This document shows, in pieces, positions 1 through 9,804 of a DNA stretch of 64,000 bases. The DNA lies in NCBI RefSeq assembly GCF_023028345.1, contig NZ_CP095490.1, positions 434,001 through 498,000 on the forward strand, read 5' to 3'. The translations under genes were made by a program, and so were the position numbers. The notes under the pieces were generated by a model. The model was given only the letters and a program-made list of their open reading frames with translations, had not been told where the DNA came from and searched no databases. How positions within the stretch are numbered: position 1 is the first letter of the stretch; each line of letters opens with the position of its first letter. Source of the stretch: Halorientalis marina. Its GTDB lineage: Archaea; Halobacteriota; Halobacteria; Halobacteriales; Haloarculaceae.

Positions 1-1111
1 CTGGGTCGTCCGGAAGCAGGGGACACAGGGAGACGATCCGCATCCGGTGGTGATCGCCGATCACGGATCGGACTGGGGTTTCCGGCGACCGGACGAGGAC
101 GGCAGCATCGACGCGGCGACACGACGGACACTCACCACTGACGACCCCGTGACGGTCACGATGGACGCCGACGAGGAGCCAGAGATTGGCGCCCAACTGG
201 AGCAGTGTGGGCTGACCTCGGTCCGGTCGGTGCCGCTGGATCACGAGGGGCTGTCCTATGGCGCGCTCACTGTGGTCCGGACGGACGCTGGCAGCCCCGT
301 GGCAGGACAGCTGGTCGACGAGGTGGCAGCAGCGCTCGCGTTCAAACAGCGGATCCATCGCCAACAGGAAGCACTTGCCAGCGAAACCGTGACCGAACTC
401 ACGCTTCGATACTCGGGTGAGCACGTCCTGACGGCCCTATCGAGAGCGCTGGCTGCCCAGGAATACGACGACACCGACGGCGACTCCGCCGGCGAGAATA
501 ACGGCGACGAGATTGACGCCGAGGACGACAGCCCGGAAGTTGTCGTCGAGGAACTGCAGGGCAGTGACGGTGTCACGTTCCTGCTCAAAACAGCGGACGT
601 GGACGCCGAAACACTCCGGGCGACTGCAACAGGGCTCCCGTCGGTCCGGACGGCGACCGTCGTCACGGAGTCGGAGACGAGGACGGTCGTGTCGATTCGC
701 ACCGACGCCGGGTCGATCAGGGAACTCGTCGGTGGACACGGCGAGGTCCTGCGCTCGATTACCGCCCGTGACGGTCGCCTGGAACTAATCGTCGAGTTCC
801 CACGCCGGACCGACCTCGGTGCAATCGTCGACGCCGTGCAGGACCACTGGCCGGAGGCGACCATGCACGCCTGCACCGAGCGGACCGTCGACGACGACCA
901 CCCGAGCGCGTTCAGCGGGCTGACGATAAAACAGGAAGACGCCCTCCGGGCGGCCTCGCTGGCGGGCTTTTTCGAGCGGCCACAGGAGGCCAGCGCCGAG
1001 GACGTGGCCGCGACGCTCGGCTCCTCGGCCTCGACGTTCCTCCATCACCTGCGCAACGCCGAACGGGCCGTCTTCGAGGATGTCTTCTCTCACGACGGGC
1101 GACTCGACTGA
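1..1111 (+). CDS. Bat-type HTH-10 transcriptional regulator (5' end outside window)
   Basis: The frame is already open at the first bases of the window, so the N-terminus is missing and the GTG at 47 is probably not the start. The visible part resembles the C-terminal half of bacterio-opsin-activator-like regulators. A GAF-like sensor segment covers roughly the first 100 residues, followed by a Bat-associated linker domain. The C-terminal HTH-10 contains LTIKQEDALRAA and a recognition helix around ATLGSSASTFLHHLR. These proteins are haloarchaeal transcription factors, often responding to oxygen, light or redox; the signal cannot be told here. A decayed copy of its middle part lies at 7374-7556, beyond the next gene. 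Confidence 0.8.
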   Translation, partial: WVVRKQGTQGDDPHPVVIADHGSDWGFRRPDEDGSIDAATRRTLTTDDPVTVTMDADEEPEIGAQLEQCGLTSVRSVPLDHEGLSYGALTVVRTDAGSPVAGQLVDEVAAALAFKQRIHRQQEALASETVTELTLRYSGEHVLTALSRALAAQEYDDTDGDSAGENNGDEIDAEDDSPEVVVEELQGSDGVTFLLKTADVDAETLRATATGLPSVRTATVVTESETRTVVSIRTDAGSIRELVGGHGEVLRSITARDGRLELIVEFPRRTDLGAIVDAVQDHWPEATMHACTERTVDDDHPSAFSGLTIKQEDALRAASLAGFFERPQEASAEDVAATLGSSASTFLHHLRNAERAVFEDVFSHDGRLD

Positions 1112-1424
1112 GCCGACGGCGCGTGGCTGTCCGCACATACTGGTTGTTTCGTTGTCACTGTTGCGTATATTTGCAAGCCATCTTTACACCGACATGATGC
1201 GTAGCGGACAGCAACGTGTATTTGCTAACGTGTCTCTGTGAGAGTCGGTCGCTGGGCACGAGCGCGGTCTACTCTACCGGCGGCCAGCATCGACAGACGA
1301 CGGACAGCGGTGACAGGCACAAACATCGAATCGTTGGTTCCGCAACCGCAGCAGCGAGTCGCGTGAGCGGTCGGGCACGTCAGCGTCGGGGAGCGAGGCG
1401 GCCGTGGTTCTGGCGGTGGTCGGC
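1112..1424. other. Intergenic region before the surface-protein gene
   Basis: 313 bases with no convincing gene. A TATA-like stretch (gcgtatatttgcaa) near 1163-1176 and an AT-rich patch near 1217 are the only promoter-like signals. No hairpin or RNA gene was recognised. Confidence 0.4.
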
Positions 1425-4400
1425 GTGACCCATAGGGCGGGCAGACTGCTGGCGGTGTATCTCGTCGGGCTGGTCGGACTGGCGCTGCTGGCGACAAGTA
1501 CCGGGTTCGTCGGGACCGCGGCGGCGGGCAACACCGCCCCGGACTGTTCCACGGTGAGCTACAGCACCGACGGCTCAGGAAACTTGGAGGTCAGCACCAT
1601 CGACGAACTCCAGTGTATCAACGAAAACCACGACGACGCGACTAGTCGCTCGGACGCGCTGAGCAAGGACTACAAACTCGTCGCCGACATCGATGCTAGC
1701 GGGACGAGCAACTGGGACCCCGACGACGACTCGACGACGGAGGGCTTCGACCCCATCGGTGACTCTGGGACGAAGTTCACGGGGACCTTCGACGGAGCAG
1801 GCTACGAGGTGTCCGGGCTCACTATCTCGCGTAGTGGGACGAACTACGTCGGCGCGTTCGGGTACATAGAATCCGGTGCCCTGGTCACTGACGTTACCTT
1901 TGCGAGTGCCGACATCACGGGGGGCGACCAGACCGGTGGCGTCGCCGGCAGGAACGCAGGCGGGGACATCATCGAGACACGGGTGACTGGGTCGGTCAGC
2001 GGCGACAGGTACACCGGCGGCGTCGTCGGCCTCTCCGGCGGCGTCGTCAGACGGTCCGGGTCGACGGCGAGCGTCTCCGGCTCGGGAAATCAGGCTGGCG
2101 GACTCGTCGGCGAGAACAGAAATCTGATCGAACAGTCCTACGCGACAGGCAGCGTCAGTGGATCGTTCGACGTCGGTGGACTCGTCGGCAAGAACGACAA
2201 CGGCGACAACGTGAAGTCGTCCTTTGCGACCGGCAGCGTCTCGGGGTCCAGCACCCTCGGTGGACTCGTCGGGAACAACGCTGGGTCCGTCTCCAACTCA
2301 TACTGGGACGCGGACGTGAACAGCAACGGTCAGGATGGTGCCAGCACTGGATCGTTCGACGCCACTGGACTCACCACCACGCAGATGCAACGGTTCGCAC
2401 CGCAGTCGAACATGGGGGACCTTGACTTCGAGACGGTCTGGATCGTCACCAGTGGCTATCCGCGACTCGCCTGGGAAGGGGCGACGGCGCTCACCGTCGA
2501 CAGCATTGAGGCCACCAGCCCGACCGTCGGCGAGGACGAATCGGGCACCATCACCGTGACCGCAAAGGAGAGCGGCACCGACGCCGGCGAAGGCGTCACC
2601 GTCGAAGTCCTCGACGACGATGGCCTCGCTGGCTTCGCCGCGAGCGATACGAAAGTCACCGACACCAACGGCGAGGTCGAGTTCACCTTCGACGAACCGG
2701 ACCATGGGAGTTACAGCCCCGAGTTCGCGTGGGCCGACGACACGAGCGTCTCTGTCACGCCGACCGTCACCGTTCAGGACGCGCCCGAGGTCACGTCTAT
2801 CGAGCGGGCGAGCGGCGAATCGAACCCCACCAACGCCGACAGCGTCGACTTCGACGTGACGTTCTCGGAGAGCGTCAGCGGTGTCGATGACGGTGATTTC
2901 ACGCTTCACACCACGGACAGCGCGAGTGGCACCGTCCAGAGCTTCGGACCGACCACGGCCGGTAACTCGATCACTGTCACGGTCGATTCGATTTCGGGCG
3001 ACGGTGACATCCGGCTCGATCTGGACGACGACGACGGCATCACCAACGGCAACAGTGTCCCGCTGAGCGGTGAGGGAACCAGTGGCGGGAGTGGTGACGG
3101 CTCCTTCACCAGCGGCGAATCGTTCACCGTCGACAACACCAATCCGGGGTTCAGTGCTGGCTCCAGCAACAGCGCGTCGGTCGACGAGGAAAGCACAGCG
3201 AGCGATTTCCTCGACGTGGATGCCGGTGACGACGGCCCACCGGGCTCGGAAGTTTCGACGTACGCCCTGTCCAGCGCCGCCGGCAGCGACGCCGGACCGT
3301 TCAGCATCGACAGCAGTTCGGGTCAGCTTTCGCTCGACAGCGCACAGGACTTCGAGAACCCGGCCGACGACAACGGCGACGGCGACTACGAACTGGACGT
3401 GACGGCCACCGACGACGCGGGCAACACCGCCATCCAGTCCGTTACCGTTAGTATCACCGACGTGAACGACCCACCGACACTGGATACCAACAGCGGTGTG
3501 ACCGTCGACGAAGGGTCCAACGCGAACCAGATTCCGAACTCGGAGTTAGACGCCAGCGACCAAGATGGGGACTCGATCACCTACACGGTGACCGCTTCTC
3601 TCTCGGCGGGTGATCTGTTCATTGACGGGAGTGGCGGCGGGACTGACGACGGAACGCTGGACGGCGAGTCTCCCATCGCCGCTTCTGACTCGTTCACCCA
3701 GGCCAACATCGACAACGGAAACCTGCTCTACAACCACGACGGTTCCGAGACCACGAGTGACGATTTCGACTTCGACCTGTCGGACGGCAACGGTGGCTCC
3801 GTGACCGGAAAGACGTTCTCGATCACCGTCGACCCCGTCAACGACGCACCGACGCTGGCGGCGACTGGGACGAACCCGTCCTACACCGAAGACGGGAGTG
3901 CGGTCACCCTCTACATGTCGGCGTCGGCGTCCACCGTCGAGAGCGGGCAGCAACTCACTGACGTCGAGATGACCGTGAGCAACGTGGCAGAACCAGCCCA
4001 AGAGACACTCACCATCGACGGCGAAGCGGTGACGCTGACCGACGGAAACAGCGGGACGACGGCGGCAAATAGCTTCGGGTACAGTGTCACACTCAGCGGT
4101 GGAACCGCGACGGTCACCGTCTCGAAGTCGGCGACGCCCGGGGAGTACGAGACCCTGATCAATGGTCTCCAGTACGAGCATACGGGCGACGACCCAAGTA
4201 CGGGGTCCGACCGCGTGGTCAAACTCACGCAGGTCACCGACAGCGGCGGCACGGCAAACGGCGGTGAAGATACCACGAACCTCGATATCACCAGTACTGT
4301 CTCGCTCTCGGCTGTCAACGACGCGCCGACGCTGTCGGTCTCGACCAGCAACCCGACGTTCACTGAGGGCGGGAGTGCAGCCGAACCGTTCTCCTCGGCC

Positions 4401-7349
4401 AGTACGGATGTCGTCGAGAGCGGCCAGCAGGTCGAGCGCCTCACACTCACCGTCAACAACGTGGCCGACGGCTCGGCGGAGACGCTAACCCTCGATGGGA
4501 GTTCCGTCGCTCTCACCGACGGGAACAGTGTCAACACCGCGAATAACGGACTTTCGGCGTCGGTCAGCGCCTCCAGTGGGACGGCGACCGTCACCGTCAG
4601 TGGTGGGTTCAGCGAATCGACGGCGAATACGGTCCTCGACACCCTCGCTTACCGGCACACCGGGGACGATCCCTCGACCAGCAACGACCGGACCATCACG
4701 ATCACCGAGATCGTTGACGACGGTGGGACATCTAACGGTGGCAGCGACACGGCGAGTGTCTCGAAGTCTGGCACCGTCTCGCTCACGCCAGTCAACGACG
4801 CGCCGACGGCCATCAGCCTCACCAGCACCAGCGTCGCCCAGTCCAGCGGCACCGACGCGGTGGTCGGGAGCCTCTCTGCCACGGATGTCGACGACAGCAG
4901 TCACACGTTCTCGCTGGTCAGCGGGAGCGGTGACGGTGACAACATCGAGTTCAATATCGACGGCGGTGACCTGCGTGCGAACGACGCGTCAGCGCTCGCC
5001 GAAGGGGACTACGACGTTCGCCTCGAAGCCAACGACGGCAACGGGGGAACATACGAGAAGGCAGTCACTGTCAGTGTGACCGACGACCTCGCGCCCACCA
5101 TCGCGTCGAGTACGCCGGCCGACGACGCCACTGGGGTCGCCAGGAGCGACGATATCACGATCACGTTCAGCGAGGACATCGCCTTCGGGTCGGGCACCAT
5201 CACGCTTCACGAGGACGACGGCGGCTTCAGTGACTGGGAGACCTTCGACGTGAGCAGCGACACTGGCAGCGGCGACGGGACGGTCTCCATCTCTGGGTCG
5301 ACGCTCCGGATCGATCCCTCGACTGCACTGGCTGGAGCCACCACGTACGCCGTCCAAATCGACGCCGGGGCACTCACCGACACGGCCTCGTCGACAAACG
5401 ACTTCGGCGGCATCGGTGACGACACCACCCTGAGTTTCACGACGACCGACTCGACAGCGCCGACCGCGAGCGTCGGGTCGGACAGGACCATCGACGAAGG
5501 GCAGTCAGTGAGTTTCGATGGGACTGGGTCGACAGACAACGTCGGCATCGTCAGCTACGACTGGGACTTCGACGACGGTGACACGGCCAGCGGTGCGACG
5601 ACGAGTCACACCTTCGACAGTCCAGGTACCTACACCGTCGAACTGACCGTCACAGACGCCGCAGGCAATACCGACACGGCCACTGTCGAAGTCACCGTCG
5701 AATCGACTGGCGGCGGAAGCTCCTCACTGACCGCCGACGCCGGCAGCAGCCGCACCGTCACGGCCGGTGAGAAAGTTACCTTCGACGGCAGCGACTCGAC
5801 GAGCGACAGCGGAATCACCAGCTACGAGTGGGACTTCGGTGACGGCGAGAGCGCGACCGGCGAGACGGTCACGCACACCTTCGAGGACGCGGCAACAGTA
5901 CTGGTCGAACTTACTGTCTCGGATGGGTCGACAACTGACACCGACACCATCAGTGTAACCGTCGAGCGGGCGAGTGAGGACGAACAGAGTGACGACAGCA
6001 GCGAGAGCGGCGGAAGTAGCGGAAGTGACGGCGGTGGCAGTGCCGGAAGCAGTGGCAGTTCCGGAAGCGGTGGCAGTGGTAATGAGAGCAGTGGCCCCAC
6101 CGAGACTGGTGGCGACCAGCCCACTGCCGACGATTCCAGCGGCGGGACTGGGACCGTCGTCAGCGGCACTCGCTCGGAGGATGGCAGCGTCACTTTCACC
6201 GTCAGTGCTTCCGACGACGACGGTCCGATCAAGCTCGACCTCAGCGGGACTGACGCCGACAGTTCCGACACACCTGCCGATTCCAGTGGCAACGAGACAG
6301 ACGAGCCAAACCAGACGAACGAGTCCGAGACCGACGCCAGCGGGGCCGAGGGCCAGGACGAGAGTGACGGCAGCGACGACAGTGAAGGCGAGGGTGAGGG
6401 TGAGAACGCAGTCTCCGTCGACAGCCTGTCGATCACCCCGAGCGAGAGCGGATCCCGGGAGTTCGATATCTCGGTGCGCGAGTGGGAAGCCAACACCGAC
6501 ACCAGCGAGCGCGGGAGCGAGACCGACGACACAGGGACCGACACGACGGCTCCCGACAATCAGGGAGCGACCGACAGCGTCCGTAACCGCACGGACCCAC
6601 GGACGTTCCTGGTCGAGACCGGCTCGTCGCCGATTGGCTACGTCGAAGTGACCCACACCAACCCCGACACCGACATCGACAGCGTCACGTTCCGCTTCCG
6701 AATCCGGAAAGCCGCGCTGAACGAGACTGGTGTCGACCCGAGTGGTGTGGCGCTCTATCGCGACGAATCCGACGGGTGGACTCGCCTCCCGACCGACGAA
6801 GTCGGTGCGAACGCCACCCACTACGTCTTCGAGGGAACATCGCCCGGGCTGTCGCTGTTCACCATCGCCTCGACGCAGCCAGCGTTCGAGGTCGTGCGTG
6901 CCAGCAGCCAGTCGGAAACCCGCGACGTTTCCGAGCCGGTCACTGTCGACGCGACGGTCCGCAATCTCGGCGGGGCGGCTGGGACCTACACTGCCGAGTT
7001 GCGAGCCAACGGAACAGTCGTCGCTACCAGCGATGTCGACCTCGCCTCGAACTCGACGCGGACCGTGTCACTCTCGTTCACGCCAGCCGACTCCAGGGAG
7101 TACACGCTGACAGTCGGCACTGTGTCTGCCGGGACGGTCTCGGTCCAGTCGGACGAGACGCTGACTGAGTCGACACCAGCAGACCAGGAGACCACACAAC
7201 AGACCACCGCGGCCACAGACAAACCAAGCCAGACAGCAGGTGACACCGAAGCCACGGAGACGACCGACGCGAGTGGCCCCGGCTTCGGCGTCCCTGCGGC
7301 GTTCGGTGCGTTCTTGATGATGGTCGTCTTGCGTCGGCGGCGGTCGTAA
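1425..7349 (+). CDS. Giant PGF-CTERM surface protein with GLUG, cadherin-like and PKD domains
   Basis: About 1974 aa. The GTG at 1425 is preferred over the GTG at 1404 because it gives a classic signal peptide (charged start, then a hydrophobic run LLAVYLVGLVGLALLA). In order: GLUG-like repeats (GGLVG motifs) at about 110-310, Ig-like segments, cadherin/CSPG-like repeats at about 560-1220, an SbsA-type Ig-like domain near 1230-1340, two PKD domains near 1350-1520, and a Ser/Gly/Asp-rich linker. Then come a PGF-pre-PGF domain near 1730-1820, a CARDB-like domain, a Thr-rich stalk and a PGF-CTERM tail (PGFGVPAAF, hydrophobic run, RRRR). The tail predicts cleavage and lipid anchoring by archaeosortase A. 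The role is probably cell-surface adhesion or structure; no enzymatic domain is visible. Confidence 0.85.
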   Translation: MTHRAGRLLAVYLVGLVGLALLATSTGFVGTAAAGNTAPDCSTVSYSTDGSGNLEVSTIDELQCINENHDDATSRSDALSKDYKLVADIDASGTSNWDPDDDSTTEGFDPIGDSGTKFTGTFDGAGYEVSGLTISRSGTNYVGAFGYIESGALVTDVTFASADITGGDQTGGVAGRNAGGDIIETRVTGSVSGDRYTGGVVGLSGGVVRRSGSTASVSGSGNQAGGLVGENRNLIEQSYATGSVSGSFDVGGLVGKNDNGDNVKSSFATGSVSGSSTLGGLVGNNAGSVSNSYWDADVNSNGQDGASTGSFDATGLTTTQMQRFAPQSNMGDLDFETVWIVTSGYPRLAWEGATALTVDSIEATSPTVGEDESGTITVTAKESGTDAGEGVTVEVLDDDGLAGFAASDTKVTDTNGEVEFTFDEPDHGSYSPEFAWADDTSVSVTPTVTVQDAPEVTSIERASGESNPTNADSVDFDVTFSESVSGVDDGDFTLHTTDSASGTVQSFGPTTAGNSITVTVDSISGDGDIRLDLDDDDGITNGNSVPLSGEGTSGGSGDGSFTSGESFTVDNTNPGFSAGSSNSASVDEESTASDFLDVDAGDDGPPGSEVSTYALSSAAGSDAGPFSIDSSSGQLSLDSAQDFENPADDNGDGDYELDVTATDDAGNTAIQSVTVSITDVNDPPTLDTNSGVTVDEGSNANQIPNSELDASDQDGDSITYTVTASLSAGDLFIDGSGGGTDDGTLDGESPIAASDSFTQANIDNGNLLYNHDGSETTSDDFDFDLSDGNGGSVTGKTFSITVDPVNDAPTLAATGTNPSYTEDGSAVTLYMSASASTVESGQQLTDVEMTVSNVAEPAQETLTIDGEAVTLTDGNSGTTAANSFGYSVTLSGGTATVTVSKSATPGEYETLINGLQYEHTGDDPSTGSDRVVKLTQVTDSGGTANGGEDTTNLDITSTVSLSAVNDAPTLSVSTSNPTFTEGGSAAEPFSSASTDVVESGQQVERLTLTVNNVADGSAETLTLDGSSVALTDGNSVNTANNGLSASVSASSGTATVTVSGGFSESTANTVLDTLAYRHTGDDPSTSNDRTITITEIVDDGGTSNGGSDTASVSKSGTVSLTPVNDAPTAISLTSTSVAQSSGTDAVVGSLSATDVDDSSHTFSLVSGSGDGDNIEFNIDGGDLRANDASALAEGDYDVRLEANDGNGGTYEKAVTVSVTDDLAPTIASSTPADDATGVARSDDITITFSEDIAFGSGTITLHEDDGGFSDWETFDVSSDTGSGDGTVSISGSTLRIDPSTALAGATTYAVQIDAGALTDTASSTNDFGGIGDDTTLSFTTTDSTAPTASVGSDRTIDEGQSVSFDGTGSTDNVGIVSYDWDFDDGDTASGATTSHTFDSPGTYTVELTVTDAAGNTDTATVEVTVESTGGGSSSLTADAGSSRTVTAGEKVTFDGSDSTSDSGITSYEWDFGDGESATGETVTHTFEDAATVLVELTVSDGSTTDTDTISVTVERASEDEQSDDSSESGGSSGSDGGGSAGSSGSSGSGGSGNESSGPTETGGDQPTADDSSGGTGTVVSGTRSEDGSVTFTVSASDDDGPIKLDLSGTDADSSDTPADSSGNETDEPNQTNESETDASGAEGQDESDGSDDSEGEGEGENAVSVDSLSITPSESGSREFDISVREWEANTDTSERGSETDDTGTDTTAPDNQGATDSVRNRTDPRTFLVETGSSPIGYVEVTHTNPDTDIDSVTFRFRIRKAALNETGVDPSGVALYRDESDGWTRLPTDEVGANATHYVFEGTSPGLSLFTIASTQPAFEVVRASSQSETRDVSEPVTVDATVRNLGGAAGTYTAELRANGTVVATSDVDLASNSTRTVSLSFTPADSREYTLTVGTVSAGTVSVQSDETLTESTPADQETTQQTTAATDKPSQTAGDTEATETTDASGPGFGVPAAFGAFLMMVVLRRRRS

Positions 7350-7373
7350 CTCGGGCCTACCCAGGAAGACCTG

Positions 7374-7556
7374 CTCGGACCAGGGCTTCTGGCGACCGGC
7401 CGAGGAGGTAGGATCGACGCGGCGACACGCCGGACGCTCGCCACAGACGACCCGTGACAGTCACGACGGGCACAGACGGGGAGGCCGACATCGTCACTAA
7501 TCTGGAGCGGTGTGGGCTGTCTTCGGTCCGGTCAATGTCACTGGACCCCGAGGGGC
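7374..7556 (+). pseudogene. Decayed duplicate of part of the Bat-type regulator gene
   Basis: These bases align with roughly 70-255 of the first gene, sharing blocks such as gatcgacgcggcgacac, acgacccgtgac, tggagc(a/g)gtgtgggctg and cggtccggtc. A one-base loss around 7452 breaks the frame and no start or HTH domain remains. It stops being recognisable at cgaggggc, where the neighbouring insertion sequence may begin. It is a leftover of a second regulator copy, so the regulator and surface-protein region was probably duplicated and one copy eroded. Confidence 0.75.
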
Positions 7557-9487
7557 AATTGTGTAGCAATAACGTCACATCTCCAGTCTGTATCACCAGA
7601 AACGGATTCTTGAGCGTGGTGAGTCCAGTGTCTCGTAGTGCCACCAACTCGTGACTCTCGACGCGCTGTCTATCGACGAGTTGCACAGCGCCCCCATATC
7701 GACTGGCCAGTGTACGATTCGACACCGGTGTACGACCGTCGCTCACTCGCCGGATTGGAATCAGATGTCCGGACTGTCTCGGAAATGTGGTTCTCACACG
7801 ATGCCCACGACTCGGTGACCCAGTTCGTCTGTTCGCTCCCGCTAGCCTATGTCAGATTCGATGCGCATGATCGCTACGCAGACTCGACCAGCCATCAGAT
7901 GGATGTGCTCTTTCGGCTATTCGTGCTGAGAGAATGCCACGGGTGGGATCACGAAACAGCGCTCGTTGAGTTCCTGGATCAGCACCTTCATCTCTGCGAG
8001 CAGTTGGGCATGGAGACGGTCCCAGATCAGTCGACACTGTGGCGCAGTTGGCGCAAACGTTTCACTGCGGATCTTCGTGAGACTGTCGAGACGGCTGCAC
8101 GGACGATTCTGATCAAGGCACAGAACGCAGGTGTTGCGGTTCCGCGTGACCCAGAACGGAAGCTCCGACATCAGACTACTGAGTCTGAGAACGAGAGCGC
8201 CCCTGATGACAAAACGATCCTAAAGCACGCAGAGCGAATCACTAATCACGTCACCCGCGTTGTCTTCCCAGCGTTCTCACTGGATCGTGGAGATGGGTGT
8301 GAGATTCACGAAAATGCGTACTGGGACCTCCAGACACACCTCGGCTTACGCGAGAACCTCGCTGCGAACGAGGGCGCTCGCAGTTTTATTCACGAATCAA
8401 CACGTGACCGAACACCACTAGGACATGCCCATCGGGACCATATTCGCAATCTCTCTGTCAAACAGGTTCGAGAGATGTACCGGCAGGCAGTGAGGCGTCT
8501 GTTGGACGAGGTCGCAGAGACGGGGGAGTTCTTCCGAGCAGGTATCGTTGCCATTGATATTACAGAGGCCGACCCGTTCACCGGTGATCGAACGGGTCAC
8601 GAAGACGAGATCATCGGGACCAAAGAGAGTTCTGACGAGTACGCCTACCAGTGGGCGACGATCCAGTTCGTTGGTAACGCTGTCCCGATTGTCCTCGATG
8701 CACGACCGGTGCAGAAAGGCGAGACGCGAAAAGAAATCGTCGAGGACCTGCTGGAGTCAGCCGAGGATCTCGTCCACGTCGACGAAGTGCTGATGGACCG
8801 TGAGTTCGACAGCCAGCACGTCCTCGAAGCTGTCGACAATCGTGGGTTGACATATGTCGTCCCGAAGCGGATGCAGACCAGCGAGAGAGCCCAGGCAAAG
8901 CGACTCTGTCGGTGGGATAGGGAACACTACGTCACTGATCGGAAACTCCACCTCGGGAGCAACGAGTGGCACGAAACCACGCTGATCTACCAGCGCAAAG
9001 ACGACTCAGACCACACTGATCACCGGCAATACGCCGTATTCATGACGAACGGCTATCCTGCGGGGGTGATCTCCCAGTACAACGCTCGCTGGGAAATCGA
9101 GAGTGGCTACAAGTCGATCAAGCGCTTCATGGCCGCCACGACCTCCAAGGATTTCGGGCTACGGTTCTTCTACTTCGCGTTCGCGTGTCTGTTGTACTCG
9201 ATCTGGCGAGCGGTCGATCTGCTTGTCCAGGTCGAGTTGACTGGTGGGTATGAGAAGTCGCCAATGGTGACGGCAGATAACACGCTGACACTGCTGAAGA
9301 AAGAAACTGGAATCGGATAGCTGACTTCGTAACCCGACCGAACGCCGCGGTTCTGAGTGACAACTTTGGTAGCAGATACAGAAACTCGCAGAACTAGTAT
9401 AGAGACCAACAAGAAGTGGTGCGTGAGCGGTTATTCGAAGCAGTTCAGACTCGTTGACCCGTCTGAATATCTGCATTACAGCCCCTC
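7550..9487 (+). mobile_element. Insertion sequence carrying a 560-aa DDE transposase (ends tentative)
   Basis: The transposase gene at 7638-9320 must lie in an insertion sequence, but the ends are not certain. GAGGGGC at 7550-7556 has an inverted match GCCCCTC at 9481-9487 with weak similarity beyond it. An alternative pair is TAGCAATAACGTCAC (7564-7578) against GTGACAACTTTGGTA (9357-9371, inverted). No target duplication was found for either pair. The left end abuts the decayed Bat copy. Confidence 0.4.
7638..9320 (+). CDS. DDE transposase, IS4/ISH3-like superfamily, 560 aa
   Basis: It carries the features of haloarchaeal DDE transposases with an RNase H-like fold: a first acidic motif in IVAIDITEADP (about residue 305), a second in DEVLMDREFDS followed by YVVPKR, and a C-terminal ARWEIESGYKSIKRF with the catalytic Glu and the YxxxK signature. 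The C-terminus has aromatic hydrophobic helices (FYFAFACLLYSIWR). It appears intact and starts at GTG. It is homologous over its length to the split transposase at 11753-14300, for example in the stretch before WRSWRKRF versus SRTWRNRF. The exact ISfinder family is not assigned. Confidence 0.85.
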   Translation: MPPTRDSRRAVYRRVAQRPHIDWPVYDSTPVYDRRSLAGLESDVRTVSEMWFSHDAHDSVTQFVCSLPLAYVRFDAHDRYADSTSHQMDVLFRLFVLRECHGWDHETALVEFLDQHLHLCEQLGMETVPDQSTLWRSWRKRFTADLRETVETAARTILIKAQNAGVAVPRDPERKLRHQTTESENESAPDDKTILKHAERITNHVTRVVFPAFSLDRGDGCEIHENAYWDLQTHLGLRENLAANEGARSFIHESTRDRTPLGHAHRDHIRNLSVKQVREMYRQAVRRLLDEVAETGEFFRAGIVAIDITEADPFTGDRTGHEDEIIGTKESSDEYAYQWATIQFVGNAVPIVLDARPVQKGETRKEIVEDLLESAEDLVHVDEVLMDREFDSQHVLEAVDNRGLTYVVPKRMQTSERAQAKRLCRWDREHYVTDRKLHLGSNEWHETTLIYQRKDDSDHTDHRQYAVFMTNGYPAGVISQYNARWEIESGYKSIKRFMAATTSKDFGLRFFYFAFACLLYSIWRAVDLLVQVELTGGYEKSPMVTADNTLTLLKKETGIG

Positions 9488-9611
9488 TATAGCCGGTGTA
9501 GTCTCATCTTCCCCTGCTCTGATTCTGTATAGCGGAATGTAGTTTATAGACTGGGAAAGTCGGTCTGTAAGGGTTCTATCCCGGATATTCGGCCGATAAT
9601 GATGAAACAGC

Positions 9612-9645
9612 AGTGGTCATGATTACCTGAATAATCACGACCACT
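9612..9645. repeat. 14-bp inverted repeat (hairpin)
   Basis: AGTGGTCATGATTA and TAATCACGACCACT are separated by six bases and pair at 13 of 14 positions. It could be a terminator or the subterminal hairpin of an IS200/IS605-type element. The adjoining open fragment favours a mobile-element origin. Confidence 0.55.
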
Positions 9646-9786
9646 TTGAAGTACCCCGCCGCCGTCGGTGAAGCACGAACCGTGGAACCGGACGAAGAGG
9701 GCCTTGAATCTGGGGAAAAGCCGGCGAACTTCACCATCCACCAGCCCGTGTCGCGAGCACTGCCAATTAGACCTAATAGCTTCTAA
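9631..9786 (+). pseudogene. 3' remnant of an unidentified gene, possibly tnpB
   Basis: An open stretch of about 51 codons ends at TAA 9784-9786 and has haloarchaeal coding character (LKYPAAVGEARTVEPDEEG, then a tail ending RPNSF). It has no start codon and a stop lies just upstream at 9628. The tail resembles the variable C-termini of haloarchaeal TnpB proteins, but no zinc ribbon or catalytic motif remains, so identity is a guess. It overlaps the hairpin at 9612-9645. Confidence 0.35.
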
Positions 9787-9804
9787 TACAAATCAATACC
9801 CAAG

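Larger units (their letters stand above)
9321..9804. other. AT-richer gap with hairpin and gene remnant
   Basis: 484 bases between the transposase and the winged-helix gene. It holds the probable right end of the insertion sequence, a strong hairpin (9612-9645) and a short 3' gene remnant (9631-9786). No RNA gene was recognised. Base composition is lower in GC than the flanks, typical of mobile-element scar tissue. Confidence 0.5.

Noticed and set aside
6173..6184. TCGGAGGATG-like sequence inside the surface-protein gene
   Set aside because: It matches the core of the transposon end, but lies in coding DNA without CACA or flanking repeats; chance match.
9377..9804. tRNA attachment site for an integrated element next to the recombinase
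   Set aside because: The stretch ggttctatcccgg near 9570 resembles a T arm but no acceptor or anticodon stem accompanies it.
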